A stretch of 64,000 nt of DNA, taken from positions 1-64,000 of the forward strand of contig DASZEN010000016.1 in NCBI GenBank assembly GCA_035940775.1, given 5' to 3'. Source of the DNA: DASQYE01 sp035940775 (GTDB lineage: Bacteria > Acidobacteriota > Blastocatellia > Pyrinomonadales > Pyrinomonadaceae). The notes under the pieces are model-generated. The model was not told the DNA's origin and did not search any database. It saw only the letters and a program-made list of their open reading frames with translations. Positions 9,866-18,770 of this stretch are shown in pieces; positions within the stretch are counted from its first letter, which is position 1, and the number at the start of each line of letters is the position of its first letter. The position numbers and the translations under genes are program-made.

Positions 9866-10264
9866 ATGCCACCTGTGCTCGCACCCCAGGCAGCAGCCAT
9901 TCGCATGATTATCGCTCTTGCCAGTGTCACTGATGCCGTCGAAATCGAACCGGGGAGTTTCGATCCATCTCAGTGTGATCTGAACGTTAAGCCCCAAAAT
10001 CTCCTGGCAGGTAACTTTGCCGACCTCCACATCGTAAATTTTCAAATGGACGGCCTGCGTGAAAATCTGGCGCAGCTATGCCCGGAAATAGGGGATGAAA
10101 TACGCACCACGACGACCTTTCCTATGGCGCTCGACATGGTCATTCAAATAGCCGTGAATAATCTGTCCGCGTTGTTGCTTGCCGCCGCTGCGGAAGTCCC
10201 TCCCAGATGGAGCGGACAATGCTTATCGCCAGATGCGCCAGAGGATTTGCTCCCTAATATTTAA
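9866..10264 (+). CDS. hypothetical protein, 132 aa
   Basis: No family recognised. The protein has no obvious signal peptide: an Ala/Ile-rich N-terminus with a hydrophobic helix, a central segment rich in Asn/Asp/Gln, and another Ala/Leu-rich helix near residues 92-112. It carries three Cys. It is supported as a gene by a perfect GGAGG 7 nt before the ATG and by the promoter at 9548. It lies 59 nt ahead of the exported protein at 10324 and reads the same way, so the two are probably cotranscribed. Codon use is less GC-biased than that of neighbouring genes. Confidence 0.6.
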   Translation: MPPVLAPQAAAIRMIIALASVTDAVEIEPGSFDPSQCDLNVKPQNLLAGNFADLHIVNFQMDGLRENLAQLCPEIGDEIRTTTTFPMALDMVIQIAVNNLSALLLAAAAEVPPRWSGQCLSPDAPEDLLPNI

Positions 10265-10323
10265 TTCTCTGCCGAATCTATCCGGGTTGCCCGACATCTC
10301 GATCTCAAAATTGAGGAGGAGCT

Positions 10324-11697
10324 ATGCGTAAGTTCTTTCGTTCTACTCTTATCTTCTCGGTCTTCATACTTTTCCCTGCGCTCTCCGTTTGCGCTCCCCT
10401 ACAGGGCGAGGTCAGCGAGGCTTTTCTAGCCTGGATTCCCGGTGGAAATCAGACGTTCGTACAGGTTACCGTCTCAAGGTCGCTTGCTAGTGCACCCGCA
10501 CCCTCGCAGGTGGTCGTGATAGCGATGCCGAGCGCCACGCTGCTGGGCGTTACGAGCACAAGACTCCAAACCGGAAACGACACGATATTGCTCATCGCGT
10601 TGGATCCATCCGTCCCTCCCCAGCCCGATGATACAACGGTGGAAGTGCGTTTCACGCAACTTCCATTTACTACTAATCCCGTTACGACTCTGGTTAAGGC
10701 GACGGGCGAGATTTACAGTTCATCGAACATCCAGAGTTTAGTGGAGAAGAGAAATAAGGAGGCCGAGGAAGCTGTCGCTCATAGCAAAACCAAGGAAGAG
10801 CGCAACATCTTCGCAGGCTTCAGCGCCGCCGCCCCGTCGGAAGGGGATGCTGAGGGCAATGCTGAGATTGATATTAATAAATGGGTCTCACCTAACGCCT
10901 TTGTTTCTATGAACGTCAAGAAAAGCTCTGCCGAGCAGGCCGACCCGAGGCAGTTCAATATCGGGTTGACTTTCCGGAAGGTCTTTACATTTCAGGGTCA
11001 GACGTTACGCGACATTCGGAACCTTGCGGCAGCGGCCGAAACGCAAGCCGCCCGTAATCCGGGTGACCTGGCGACGCTACAGCATAATCGGGGGGAGATT
11101 GCGACCAAATTAAACTCGCTGAGGGATGATTATTTGCTCAGTTTGCTGATCGATGCCTCCGGTCGAATCGAAGGCGAGGCCCTGAATTTCAATGTCACCA
11201 ACGCAATCTTCGACCTGCCGTTGCAACTCGCCTCTCGCACACGATCCCTGGGCAGGAGCGCGTTCTGGAACTTCCGCATCATTCCGGCTGGCGTCGAATT
11301 GGGACGCAATCTGCGCAGCGAGAATGATATGATGCAGAAGTATTACATCGGCAGGTTCAAATTCGGAGGCGAGCTAAACTTTATTTATGACCCGGAAGAC
11401 CAGGAGAATGCTTTCCCGAAACGTATCGAACTGAGCTTCCTGGGCGTGGATCGCTATCTTTGGCGGAATGAAACCGCTTTCGATCAGGAGACGAATGAGG
11501 CATCGGGCATCTCCAGGGGACACAAACCCTGGTATCAGATGGATCTGAAAGTCTTTCTGGGAGCCAGCAGCCAGGGTCGTTTCGGTTTCAGGGTTAATCG
11601 TATTCGAGGAACGCTCCCACCGACTTTTACCGATACCAGGGCCTTTACGTTCGGAGCGATCTTTGAGTCTGCTGATGATAATAGTACGCAACAGTGA
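10324..11697 (+). CDS. exported hypothetical protein, possible outer-membrane protein
   Basis: 457 residues with a clear Sec signal peptide (MRKFFRSTLIF..., cleavage near residue 24). Residues 25-125 alternate hydrophobic and polar as in a beta-sandwich; a charged helical stretch follows at about 140-165. The rest is rich in beta-prone, aromatic-ended segments, closing in an aromatic beta strand near the C-terminus. That pattern would suit a beta-barrel or periplasmic beta protein (inference). AGGAGG sits 4 nt before the ATG. It shares the lower GC of its neighbours. No known family is recognised. Confidence 0.65.
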   Translation: MRKFFRSTLIFSVFILFPALSVCAPLQGEVSEAFLAWIPGGNQTFVQVTVSRSLASAPAPSQVVVIAMPSATLLGVTSTRLQTGNDTILLIALDPSVPPQPDDTTVEVRFTQLPFTTNPVTTLVKATGEIYSSSNIQSLVEKRNKEAEEAVAHSKTKEERNIFAGFSAAAPSEGDAEGNAEIDINKWVSPNAFVSMNVKKSSAEQADPRQFNIGLTFRKVFTFQGQTLRDIRNLAAAAETQAARNPGDLATLQHNRGEIATKLNSLRDDYLLSLLIDASGRIEGEALNFNVTNAIFDLPLQLASRTRSLGRSAFWNFRIIPAGVELGRNLRSENDMMQKYYIGRFKFGGELNFIYDPEDQENAFPKRIELSFLGVDRYLWRNETAFDQETNEASGISRGHKPWYQMDLKVFLGASSQGRFGFRVNRIRGTLPPTFTDTRAFTFGAIFESADDNSTQQ

Positions 11698-11998
11698 GAG
11701 TCCGGGCTAAAAATTTCGGCGAGCCGGAACGGTCATCGAAGCCCGCACAATATCCAGGCACGGAAGAAGACAGGACTTTGATGGTGCGCATAACTGTTCG
11801 GCTGTTCTAACTGTAGCGATTTGGTATTCGTTATCAATGGCGAAACGCGCAGAGGTCATTAGTCCTGATAATAATTGCTATAGGTTGGTAGAATTGCGAT
11901 CCCCGACCACCTCTCAGCCCGAGCCCACAGGGAAACGTGATTCTTTGCTCTAGAGCTAAGCCCGAGCGAACTCTTCGGAAACAGGAAGGGGAAATTCC
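11698..11998. other. intergenic spacer, 301 nt
   Basis: AT-richer spacer between the exported protein and the membrane protein genes. I see no clear hairpin terminator, RNA gene or strong promoter, only scattered A+T-rich hexamers around 11,820-11,890. Confidence 0.4.
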
Positions 11999-13573
11999 AT
12001 GTTCGGTTCTTCAACTCTCGAAGTCGCGCTCGGACTGATATTCGTTTACTTGTTGTTGAGCCTGATCTGCTCGGCGGCCAACGAGATCATCGCGACCAAC
12101 TCCAAGAGGCGATCCAGAATCCTGGAGCAGGGCATCCTCAACCTTCTGACCGATCCGCCGCTCGATAAAGAGATAGCGGCGAGATACAAGGCCGGGGAAC
12201 GGCTCTTGCCCAAAGACCCGACGTTACCCGAGCCCATCACGGTTGGGCTAGTGGCCCATGAGCCTGAAGTGCTTGCTCATCACCTTGAAGAAGAAGCGGC
12301 AGGTGAGGGGGAGGATGAGGCGCACGACGACGCGCACGACGAGGCCGCCGCCGACGCCGCGGAGCCCGTCGTAGAGGCGAGTGTCGCGCCCGCGATACCT
12401 CCAGAAATGGAGAAGCGGCTGCCTGCGAGGGAGCGTTTACGTTTGGCGTTGGAGCGTGTACGGGCATGGATAAAGGGGCCGGAGGATAGCCCGAGCAAGA
12501 CTTTAAAAGAACAAGACCCGTCGCTGGGCAACATATTTTACGATCATCCGTTGGTCAAAACGCTCTACCAGCCGCGCTGGTACTTCGTCAAAGAGAGAAA
12601 GCCCGCCTATATTCCGGCCAGCACTTTTGCGCGCGCGCTCTTAGACATAATGACGCCCGTCGATCTGGAGCCCGACGTTACTCAAATGGATGGCATCCGC
12701 CAAACCCTCGTCAGCTTTCCCATGAATAGTAGTGTGAGGCGCTCGCTCATCGTTTTTCTCGATGAGGCGAAGAGTTCTCAAGCCGGGTCTCAGGACGCCG
12801 GTTATTCAAAACTGCGCGAGAGCGTCGAGGACTGGTTCAACAAATCCATGGATCGGGTGTCGGATTGGTACAAGCGGCGGACGCAGCGGACGATCTTCGT
12901 CCTGGCTTTCATGCTGGCTGTGATCCTCAACGCCGATACCATCATGATTTTCCAGGTTCTCTATCACGAGCCGTCAGTGCGCGCCGCCATCCTCCGTGAA
13001 GCCGAAGAGTACGCGAAGGTAGAGGCCACGGAGCGACGCAATCCGGCCGCGCAACCCACCCCCACTCCGGCAACCGATAACTCCTTAGAAGACCCATTGG
13101 TGGGGCTCACGCCGAGCACGCCTCAGCCCGCACCCACGCCCACGCCGTTTGATATCGCGCAAGCCAAAGCCCTCGAAGACTATCAGGTGGTGCTGGGGAA
13201 ATATCAGAATCTGGGAATACCGCTCGGCTGGCAGACCCTTCCTGGTCAGGTCAGCCGAAGACCTGACTGGAGAGCATCGGATTGGAGCAGATGGCTATTG
13301 AAACTGGTCGGGCTGCTTTTGACCGCCGCCGCGATCACGCTCGGCGCTCCGTTCTGGTTCGATATTCTAAACCGCTTCATCTCATTCCGAACGGCAGTCA
13401 AGCCGCCCGAAGCGACGCCGCAGAAGATGCCCGAGCTGATGTCGCTGACGACGCCCCAGAGACCTGCGAAACCGTCCCCGGCAGAGCATGGTGCGGCGAA
13501 GCCGCAACCGGAGCCGGAGGAACCCGTCATCCCGGAGGAAGGCGACGAGGGGATTATCGAGGGCCAGGACTAG
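11999..13573 (+). CDS. hypothetical membrane protein with three hydrophobic segments
   Basis: 524 residues. A hydrophobic helix at 8-27 (LEVALGLIFVYLLLSLICSA) is followed by a basic SKRRSR stretch. An acidic Ala/Glu/Asp region spans about 92-135, then hydrophobic helices near 300-325 and 435-458. Pro-rich, low-complexity stretches (about 340-380) lie between the last two helices and at the C-terminus. It starts with ATG about 8 nt after AGGAAGG. The architecture suggests an inner-membrane protein with a large soluble domain; no catalytic motif is visible and I cannot name a family. It closes the AT-richer gene block, although its own GC is nearer the chromosome average. Confidence 0.65.
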   Translation: MFGSSTLEVALGLIFVYLLLSLICSAANEIIATNSKRRSRILEQGILNLLTDPPLDKEIAARYKAGERLLPKDPTLPEPITVGLVAHEPEVLAHHLEEEAAGEGEDEAHDDAHDEAAADAAEPVVEASVAPAIPPEMEKRLPARERLRLALERVRAWIKGPEDSPSKTLKEQDPSLGNIFYDHPLVKTLYQPRWYFVKERKPAYIPASTFARALLDIMTPVDLEPDVTQMDGIRQTLVSFPMNSSVRRSLIVFLDEAKSSQAGSQDAGYSKLRESVEDWFNKSMDRVSDWYKRRTQRTIFVLAFMLAVILNADTIMIFQVLYHEPSVRAAILREAEEYAKVEATERRNPAAQPTPTPATDNSLEDPLVGLTPSTPQPAPTPTPFDIAQAKALEDYQVVLGKYQNLGIPLGWQTLPGQVSRRPDWRASDWSRWLLKLVGLLLTAAAITLGAPFWFDILNRFISFRTAVKPPEATPQKMPELMSLTTPQRPAKPSPAEHGAAKPQPEPEEPVIPEEGDEGIIEGQD

Positions 13574-13793
13574 ACGCTTCTGGAAGCCCGAGGTCATATA
13601 GCGAAGCTTGACGGTCATGGAGCCATGAATCCATCACGCTGACAAACGCACGCGCCGCAGGCGTCTGTCCCATACGGCCAGCGCGCTCGGGCCCTGCGGC
13701 CGTGCGTTTGGTTGGAATCTCCCGGTCGCCGCCGCTCTCAAAGATGCGCCGGTCATTGCGCGCCTTCGGAATGGCTCGTTATAATGCCTCGTC

Positions 13794-14795
13794 TTGAAAT
13801 CGCGCGAACAGACAACCGGACGTAAACCCTGGGCCGCAAAGTTCTCTAAAGAGAGCCTGCGCGGCCTCCTCCTTCCGTTTACCACACCCTTTACGAGCGG
13901 CGGCGGCGAGGTGGACGCAAGCGCCCTGCGCTCGAACATAGCGAAGTGGAACGAGACGGGCGTGACGGGCTATGTGGCGCTCGGGTCGACGGGCGAGCGT
14001 GTGCATCTGGACGAACGCGAATGCCTGGACGTGATCGAGACGGCGCGCGACGCCGTGCCGGAGCACCTGGCCCTGATCGCGGGCGCGGGACAGCAGAGCA
14101 CGCGCGCCACGATCAACGAGATTCGACGCTTCGCGCTGGCTGGCGCCGACGCTGTGCTCGTCATCACGCCGCACTTTTATCGCAGGGCGATGACGCACGA
14201 AGCGCTCGTCGATCATTACAGCGCGGTGGCGGATGCTTCGAGTGTGCCGGTCGTGCTCTACAGCATGCCGGATTTGACGGGCATTGCGATTGCGCCGGAG
14301 ACGGTCGCGACTTTGAGCCTGCACGAGAACATCATCGGCATCAAGGATAGCTCCGGCGATCTCATCAACCTGAACGAGACGCTGCGCCTCGTAAAGGATG
14401 ATTTCATTGTGACGACGGGCAGCGGCCCGCTGCTCTACGCGGCCCTGTCGGCGGGCGCGCAGGGAGCGATTCTCGCCGTCGGCTGCGTGGCGGCGCGTCT
14501 CTCCATAGCCATCAAGCGCGCCGTCGAGGCGGGCGAACACGCCAGAGCCAGAGGTTTGCAACGGAGGCTGACGCCCCTGGCGCGCGCCGTCACAACGCGC
14601 TATGGTATCGGCGGACTCAAAGCCGCGCTCGACGAACTCGGATACTTTGGCGGCGCGGTGCGTGCGCCGCTCCAATCACCGAGCGAAGACGCACGACGCG
14701 AGATCGCGCGTCTTCTGGAAGAGGCTGCGCTCTCTGACGAAGAAGCGCGAGCGGTAGACGATGGATTCCGGCTGGCAGGAGCAAGAACGTCTTGA
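13794..14795 (+). CDS. dihydrodipicolinate synthase (DapA)-family aldolase
   Basis: A 333-residue TIM-barrel Schiff-base aldolase. Seen: LLLPFTTPF at the barrel start, GSTGE, the VVLYSMP strand with the catalytic Tyr, and IGIKDSSGD carrying the Schiff-base Lys. Family members make tetrahydrodipicolinate for lysine or cleave sugar and 4-hydroxyproline-derived acids; the sequence alone does not decide. The start is a TTG at 13794; no in-frame ATG precedes the fold. The stop overlaps the bshC start (TTGA), so the two genes are translationally coupled, an unusual partner for lysine synthesis. Confidence 0.82.
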   Translation: MKSREQTTGRKPWAAKFSKESLRGLLLPFTTPFTSGGGEVDASALRSNIAKWNETGVTGYVALGSTGERVHLDERECLDVIETARDAVPEHLALIAGAGQQSTRATINEIRRFALAGADAVLVITPHFYRRAMTHEALVDHYSAVADASSVPVVLYSMPDLTGIAIAPETVATLSLHENIIGIKDSSGDLINLNETLRLVKDDFIVTTGSGPLLYAALSAGAQGAILAVGCVAARLSIAIKRAVEAGEHARARGLQRRLTPLARAVTTRYGIGGLKAALDELGYFGGAVRAPLQSPSEDARREIARLLEEAALSDEEARAVDDGFRLAGARTS

Positions 14796-16483
14796 GCACT
14801 ACGGAAGCAGCATGTTACAGCACGCCCGAAGAGGCCGGTCTGCGCGTCGCGACGCTCCCCTTCGAGCGTATTCCAAACCAGTCGCGGCTTTTCCTGGACT
14901 ATCTTCGCGACCCCGTCGCGCTGCGTCGCTTTTATCCTTCGGCCGTGCGCTTTCATCACGAACTGGACGAGCGTGTGCCCGAAGTGCTCGCGGCTCATAA
15001 GACGGATCGCGCAACACTCTGCGACGCACTGGAAGAGATGAATCGCGCATGGGGCGCTCCCGCCGAGACGCTCGCCAACATCGCGCGCCTGCGCGCGGAC
15101 GATTGCGTCGCGGTCGTCTCGGGCCAGCAGGCCGGACTCTTCACGGGCCCGCTCTACACCATTTATAAGGCGCTGTCGGCCGTCAAGCTCGCCGGTTGCC
15201 TCGCACAGCGCGGAACAGCCGCCGTGCCCGTCTTCTGGATCGCCACCGAGGATCACGATTTCGAGGAGGTGGCGACCGCCGAGTTCATAGGCTGCGATTG
15301 TCGCCTCGCGAGCGTCGAAGTTCCGGCCGCGCTTCACAGGCAGGGAACGCCCGTCGGCAGTGTCATACTCGACGCTTCCATAGACGATACCATCAAGCGG
15401 CTGTTGGAGGTGCTGCCCGAAACGGAGTTTACTCCGGAGGTCGCAAACCTGCTTCGCGATGCGTGGTCGCCGGGGCGCAGCTACGGTGAAGCCTTCGCGC
15501 GCACGATGACGGCGCTGGTCGGCCGCTACGGTCTGGTCTTGCTCGATCCGCTCCACTCCGGTTTGAAGCGGTTGGCCGCGCCGCTCTACGCGGAGGCGGC
15601 GCGGCGCGCACACGAGCTTGCCCTCGCGGTCGAGACGCGAAGCCGCGAGCTGGAAGAGGCTGGCTATCACGCGCAGGTGCTCGCCTCCGCCAATTCGTTT
15701 CCGCTCTTCCTGCATACCGAGGACGGCGCGCGTCACGCGATGGTTCGCACCGCAGACGAAGGGCTCTATCAGGCGAAGGCGACGGGCGAGCGCACGTACG
15801 CGGTTGAGGAGCTGGCCGAATGGGCCAGCCGCGAGCCCGAACGGTTCAGCCCGAATGTTACCTTGCGCGCGGTCGTTCAGGATTATCTGCTGCCGACGGT
15901 CGCCTACTTTGGCGGGGCCGCCGAGATCGCCTACTTCGCGCAGACGGCCGAAGTCTATCGCGTGCTCGGTCGGCCCGCGACGACGATCCTGCCGCGCGCG
16001 AGTATGACTGTGGCGGAGAGGCGTACGGGCCGCACGCTCGAACGCTACGGGCTGGATTTAACAGACCTCTTCGCGGGGCTCGACGCGGTGATCGCGCGCG
16101 TCGTCGAAGAACATTTGGGGGCCGAGACGGCGCAAGCCTTCAATCATACGGAGGAATCCGTCAGGCGCGAGCTTGATGCGCTACAGGAACACCTGCGTCA
16201 AGTCGATCCGACCCTTTCTGATGCGCTTGAGACGGGAAGGCGCAAGATCAACTATCAGTTGGAGGGCTTACGCACGCGCTTTCACCGCGCGCAGATGCAG
16301 CGCGACCGCGCCGCCCATCGCCAGCTTGAGCGCGCCTTCGCCGCGCTCTATCCGCACAAGGCTTTGCAGGAGCGCCACATCAACATCACATCGCTCGTCG
16401 CCCGTCACGGCCGCTACGTCATCCAATGGATTTACGATGCGATCAACCTCGGCTCTACCGATCATCAGATAGTTTACCTTTGA
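14792..16483 (+). CDS. bshC: bacillithiol biosynthesis cysteine-adding enzyme BshC
   Basis: 563 residues, a length usual for BshC. Signatures are VSGQQAGLFTGPLYTIYKA near residue 110, FWIATEDHDFEE near 150, and the closing INLGSTDHQIVYL. BshC is thought to add cysteine to glucosaminyl-malate in the last step of bacillithiol synthesis. A coiled-coil region (about 430-520) is also typical. The TTG start at 14792 overlaps the upstream stop by 4 nt, with GGAG just before. Neither bshA nor bshB is in the window; ypdA at 8.1 kb is the functional partner. Confidence 0.92.
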   Translation: MSTTEAACYSTPEEAGLRVATLPFERIPNQSRLFLDYLRDPVALRRFYPSAVRFHHELDERVPEVLAAHKTDRATLCDALEEMNRAWGAPAETLANIARLRADDCVAVVSGQQAGLFTGPLYTIYKALSAVKLAGCLAQRGTAAVPVFWIATEDHDFEEVATAEFIGCDCRLASVEVPAALHRQGTPVGSVILDASIDDTIKRLLEVLPETEFTPEVANLLRDAWSPGRSYGEAFARTMTALVGRYGLVLLDPLHSGLKRLAAPLYAEAARRAHELALAVETRSRELEEAGYHAQVLASANSFPLFLHTEDGARHAMVRTADEGLYQAKATGERTYAVEELAEWASREPERFSPNVTLRAVVQDYLLPTVAYFGGAAEIAYFAQTAEVYRVLGRPATTILPRASMTVAERRTGRTLERYGLDLTDLFAGLDAVIARVVEEHLGAETAQAFNHTEESVRRELDALQEHLRQVDPTLSDALETGRRKINYQLEGLRTRFHRAQMQRDRAAHRQLERAFAALYPHKALQERHINITSLVARHGRYVIQWIYDAINLGSTDHQIVYL

Positions 16484-16505
16484 AGGAGGGGCCGGGTGTC
16501 CGGGG

Positions 16506-16572
16506 GGCAGGGGCCGGTGAAAAGCTGGCTTTGACCTGACCCCAGACCCCTCTCTGGCCCCCGGCCCCTGCC
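16506..16572. repeat. 12-bp GC-rich inverted repeat immediately before mutL
   Basis: GGCAGGGGCCGG (16506-16517) pairs perfectly with CCGGCCCCTGCC (16561-16572), enclosing 43 nt. The right arm ends one base before the mutL ATG, where no Shine-Dalgarno is seen. It could be a transcription attenuator, a translation block or a decayed repeat element. Confidence 0.6.
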
Positions 16573-16573
16573 G

Positions 16574-18727
16574 ATGCCCAAAATCCACGTTCTCTCGGAT
16601 CAGTTAGCCAACCAGATCGCGGCGGGCGAGGTCGTCGAGCGCCCGGCATCGGTTGCGAAGGAGTTGGTCGAGAATGCGATTGATGCCGGTGCGCGTCGCA
16701 TACATGTCGATTCGGAAGCGGGCGGGCGACGACTCCTGCGCGTCATGGACGACGGCAGCGGCATGACGCGCGATGATGCGCTGCTCGCCTTCGAGCGCCA
16801 CGCGACCTCCAAGATCAGCCGGGCCGAAGACCTCTTCGCAATCGGCACGCTCGGGTTTCGCGGCGAGGCGCTGGCCTCCATCGCATCCGTGGCGCGCGTC
16901 GAGCTTGTAACGAAGACTGAAGAGGACGAGGCCGCGACGCGCGTCCTCATAGAAGGCGGGCGCATGCGCGACGTGAAGGCGGCGGCCCACCCGCGCGGGA
17001 CGACCATCAGCGTCCGCGAACTCTTCTTTAATGTTCCGGCCCGGCGAAAATTCCTCCGCTCGGAAGCGACCGAGAGCTTTCACCTGATGAACCTCGTGAC
17101 GCATTACGCGCTCGCGCATCCGGAGACAGCGTTCACGCTGACCAACAACGGGCGCGAGACGCTGCGCGCCGCCCCGGCTGTGGATTTGCGCGAGCGCGCC
17201 TATCAAATCTTCGGCGCTGATTTCGTAGCCAATCTATTGGAGGTCGGCGGCGGGCACGGCACAGTGGCGCGTGTGCGCGGGTTCATTTCCGCGCCGCGCG
17301 AGAGACGCACCTCGCGCGACGCGCAATACCTCTTTATAAACGGGCGCTACGTGCGCGACCCGCTCATCGGGCGTGCGCTCTCCGAAGGCTACCGCGCCAT
17401 TCTCCCGCAAGGGGTTTATCCGGCGGCGCTTCTTTTTCTTGAAGTCCCGCTCGAAGAGGTGGATGTCAATGTCCATCCGGCCAAAACGGAAGTCCGCTTT
17501 CGCCGCGCGGCGGCTGTCGCCGATGCCGTCCGCGAGGCCGTGCGCGCCACCCTCGCCAGCGCCGGTTACGTGCGAGCCAGCGACGCGCTGAAGCAGAAGG
17601 AAGCGGCGGCTTACGACAGCGCCGCCGCCCCCGACAGCGGGGCGGACGTTGATTCCGTGCCCGGCGAAGACGTGCTTGAGAGCGGCAGCGTGACGGCGCG
17701 TGCGCCACTTTCGGAAACCAAAGGGCAGCCTTCTACTACTCCGGCGCGCGAGGAGTACCAAAGGCCCACGCTCAAACTGTCGTCGTCGCCCTCACCGCCG
17801 CAGCAGGGCAAAATCGAATTCTCAAACACCAACGGGCGGGACGAAGCGCCGCCCGCGCCCGGCTCGCTCGATGAAATCCCTGTTCGCGGTCAGGGTGGCG
17901 CAGGAAGCTCTGCGGACGCCGCCGACGCCGCCACCACTTCCGCGCCGCTCGCGCATCTCGCGGCGGATGAGAGTGAGCAAACGTTTGGCGAGGCCGGGGC
18001 GTCGCGGCCCGCGCCAGGCGAGCCCCGTACAGTAGAAAGCGCGCTTCTGCCTGAAGCCGCTCAACGTCAATCCGAACGCTCGCCCGGCGCGCTTCCGCCG
18101 CTCACATCGCTTGCGGGGCTCGTGCGTGAAATCCCCGCCGAAGCCTTGTCTGCAAACATTCGTCCCCTGGGACAACTCGGCGACTCCTTCATCATCGCCA
18201 CGGATGACGAGGGGCTTCTGCTCATCGACCAGCACACGGCGCACGAGCGCATTCTCTTTGACAAATATCACCGACGGGAAGCGGCGCGCAGCGTCGAATC
18301 GCAAAACCTGTTGATGCCGGAAACCTTCGACCTCACTCCGGCACAGGCCGCGCTGTTCGAGACCGTGGCGGGCGAGCTTGAGAGCTACGGCTTCGGGCTG
18401 ATGCGTCTCTCGGGGCGAACGGTGGCGATCAAGGCTGTCCCGGCCGACTTGCCCGCGTCTGAGGCGCGCAACATGCTCGCGGAGATTTTAGAGACGGTCG
18501 ATGCGGAGAAGCGCGGCGCGGCGCGCACCAGCCTCGGCGAGCGTATCGCGATCACGCTCGCGAGCCGCGCCGCCATAAAAAGCAGCACGCCGCTCGCGCC
18601 TGAAAAGCTTCGCTGGCTCATCGACAGATTGCTCGTGACCTCTTCGCCGACCACCTGCCCGCACGGCCACCCCATCATCCTGCGCCTCGCCACGCGCGAC
18701 ATCGTCAAGGGTTTTCAGAGGAGTTGA
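16574..18727 (+). CDS. mutL: DNA mismatch repair protein MutL
   Basis: 717 residues. The N-terminal GHKL ATPase shows IAAGEVVERP, ENAIDAGA, DDGSGM and GFRGEAL; a low-complexity linker spans about 340-520; the C-terminal dimerisation/endonuclease domain follows. The endonuclease motif reads DQHTAHERILFD where the consensus is DQHAxxExxxxE. CPHGHP and FQR close the protein, and the usual Cys-containing ACR motif appears as ASRAAIK. Nicking activity may therefore be altered (inference). It follows bshC by 90 nt on the same strand. No mutS is seen. Confidence 0.95.
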   Translation: MPKIHVLSDQLANQIAAGEVVERPASVAKELVENAIDAGARRIHVDSEAGGRRLLRVMDDGSGMTRDDALLAFERHATSKISRAEDLFAIGTLGFRGEALASIASVARVELVTKTEEDEAATRVLIEGGRMRDVKAAAHPRGTTISVRELFFNVPARRKFLRSEATESFHLMNLVTHYALAHPETAFTLTNNGRETLRAAPAVDLRERAYQIFGADFVANLLEVGGGHGTVARVRGFISAPRERRTSRDAQYLFINGRYVRDPLIGRALSEGYRAILPQGVYPAALLFLEVPLEEVDVNVHPAKTEVRFRRAAAVADAVREAVRATLASAGYVRASDALKQKEAAAYDSAAAPDSGADVDSVPGEDVLESGSVTARAPLSETKGQPSTTPAREEYQRPTLKLSSSPSPPQQGKIEFSNTNGRDEAPPAPGSLDEIPVRGQGGAGSSADAADAATTSAPLAHLAADESEQTFGEAGASRPAPGEPRTVESALLPEAAQRQSERSPGALPPLTSLAGLVREIPAEALSANIRPLGQLGDSFIIATDDEGLLLIDQHTAHERILFDKYHRREAARSVESQNLLMPETFDLTPAQAALFETVAGELESYGFGLMRLSGRTVAIKAVPADLPASEARNMLAEILETVDAEKRGAARTSLGERIAITLASRAAIKSSTPLAPEKLRWLIDRLLVTSSPTTCPHGHPIILRLATRDIVKGFQRS

Positions 18728-18741
18728 GAGAAGGCGTACGG

Positions 18742-18767
18742 GCGTGAGGCTTCTCTTGCTCTCACGC
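18742..18767. terminator. hairpin between convergent mutL and HAD genes
   Basis: GCGTGAG (18742-18748) and CTCACGC (18761-18767) form a 7-bp stem with a 12-nt loop in the 43-nt gap between two convergent stops. Placement favours a bidirectional terminator; there is no strong T-tract. Confidence 0.4.
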
Positions 18768-18770
18768 ACC

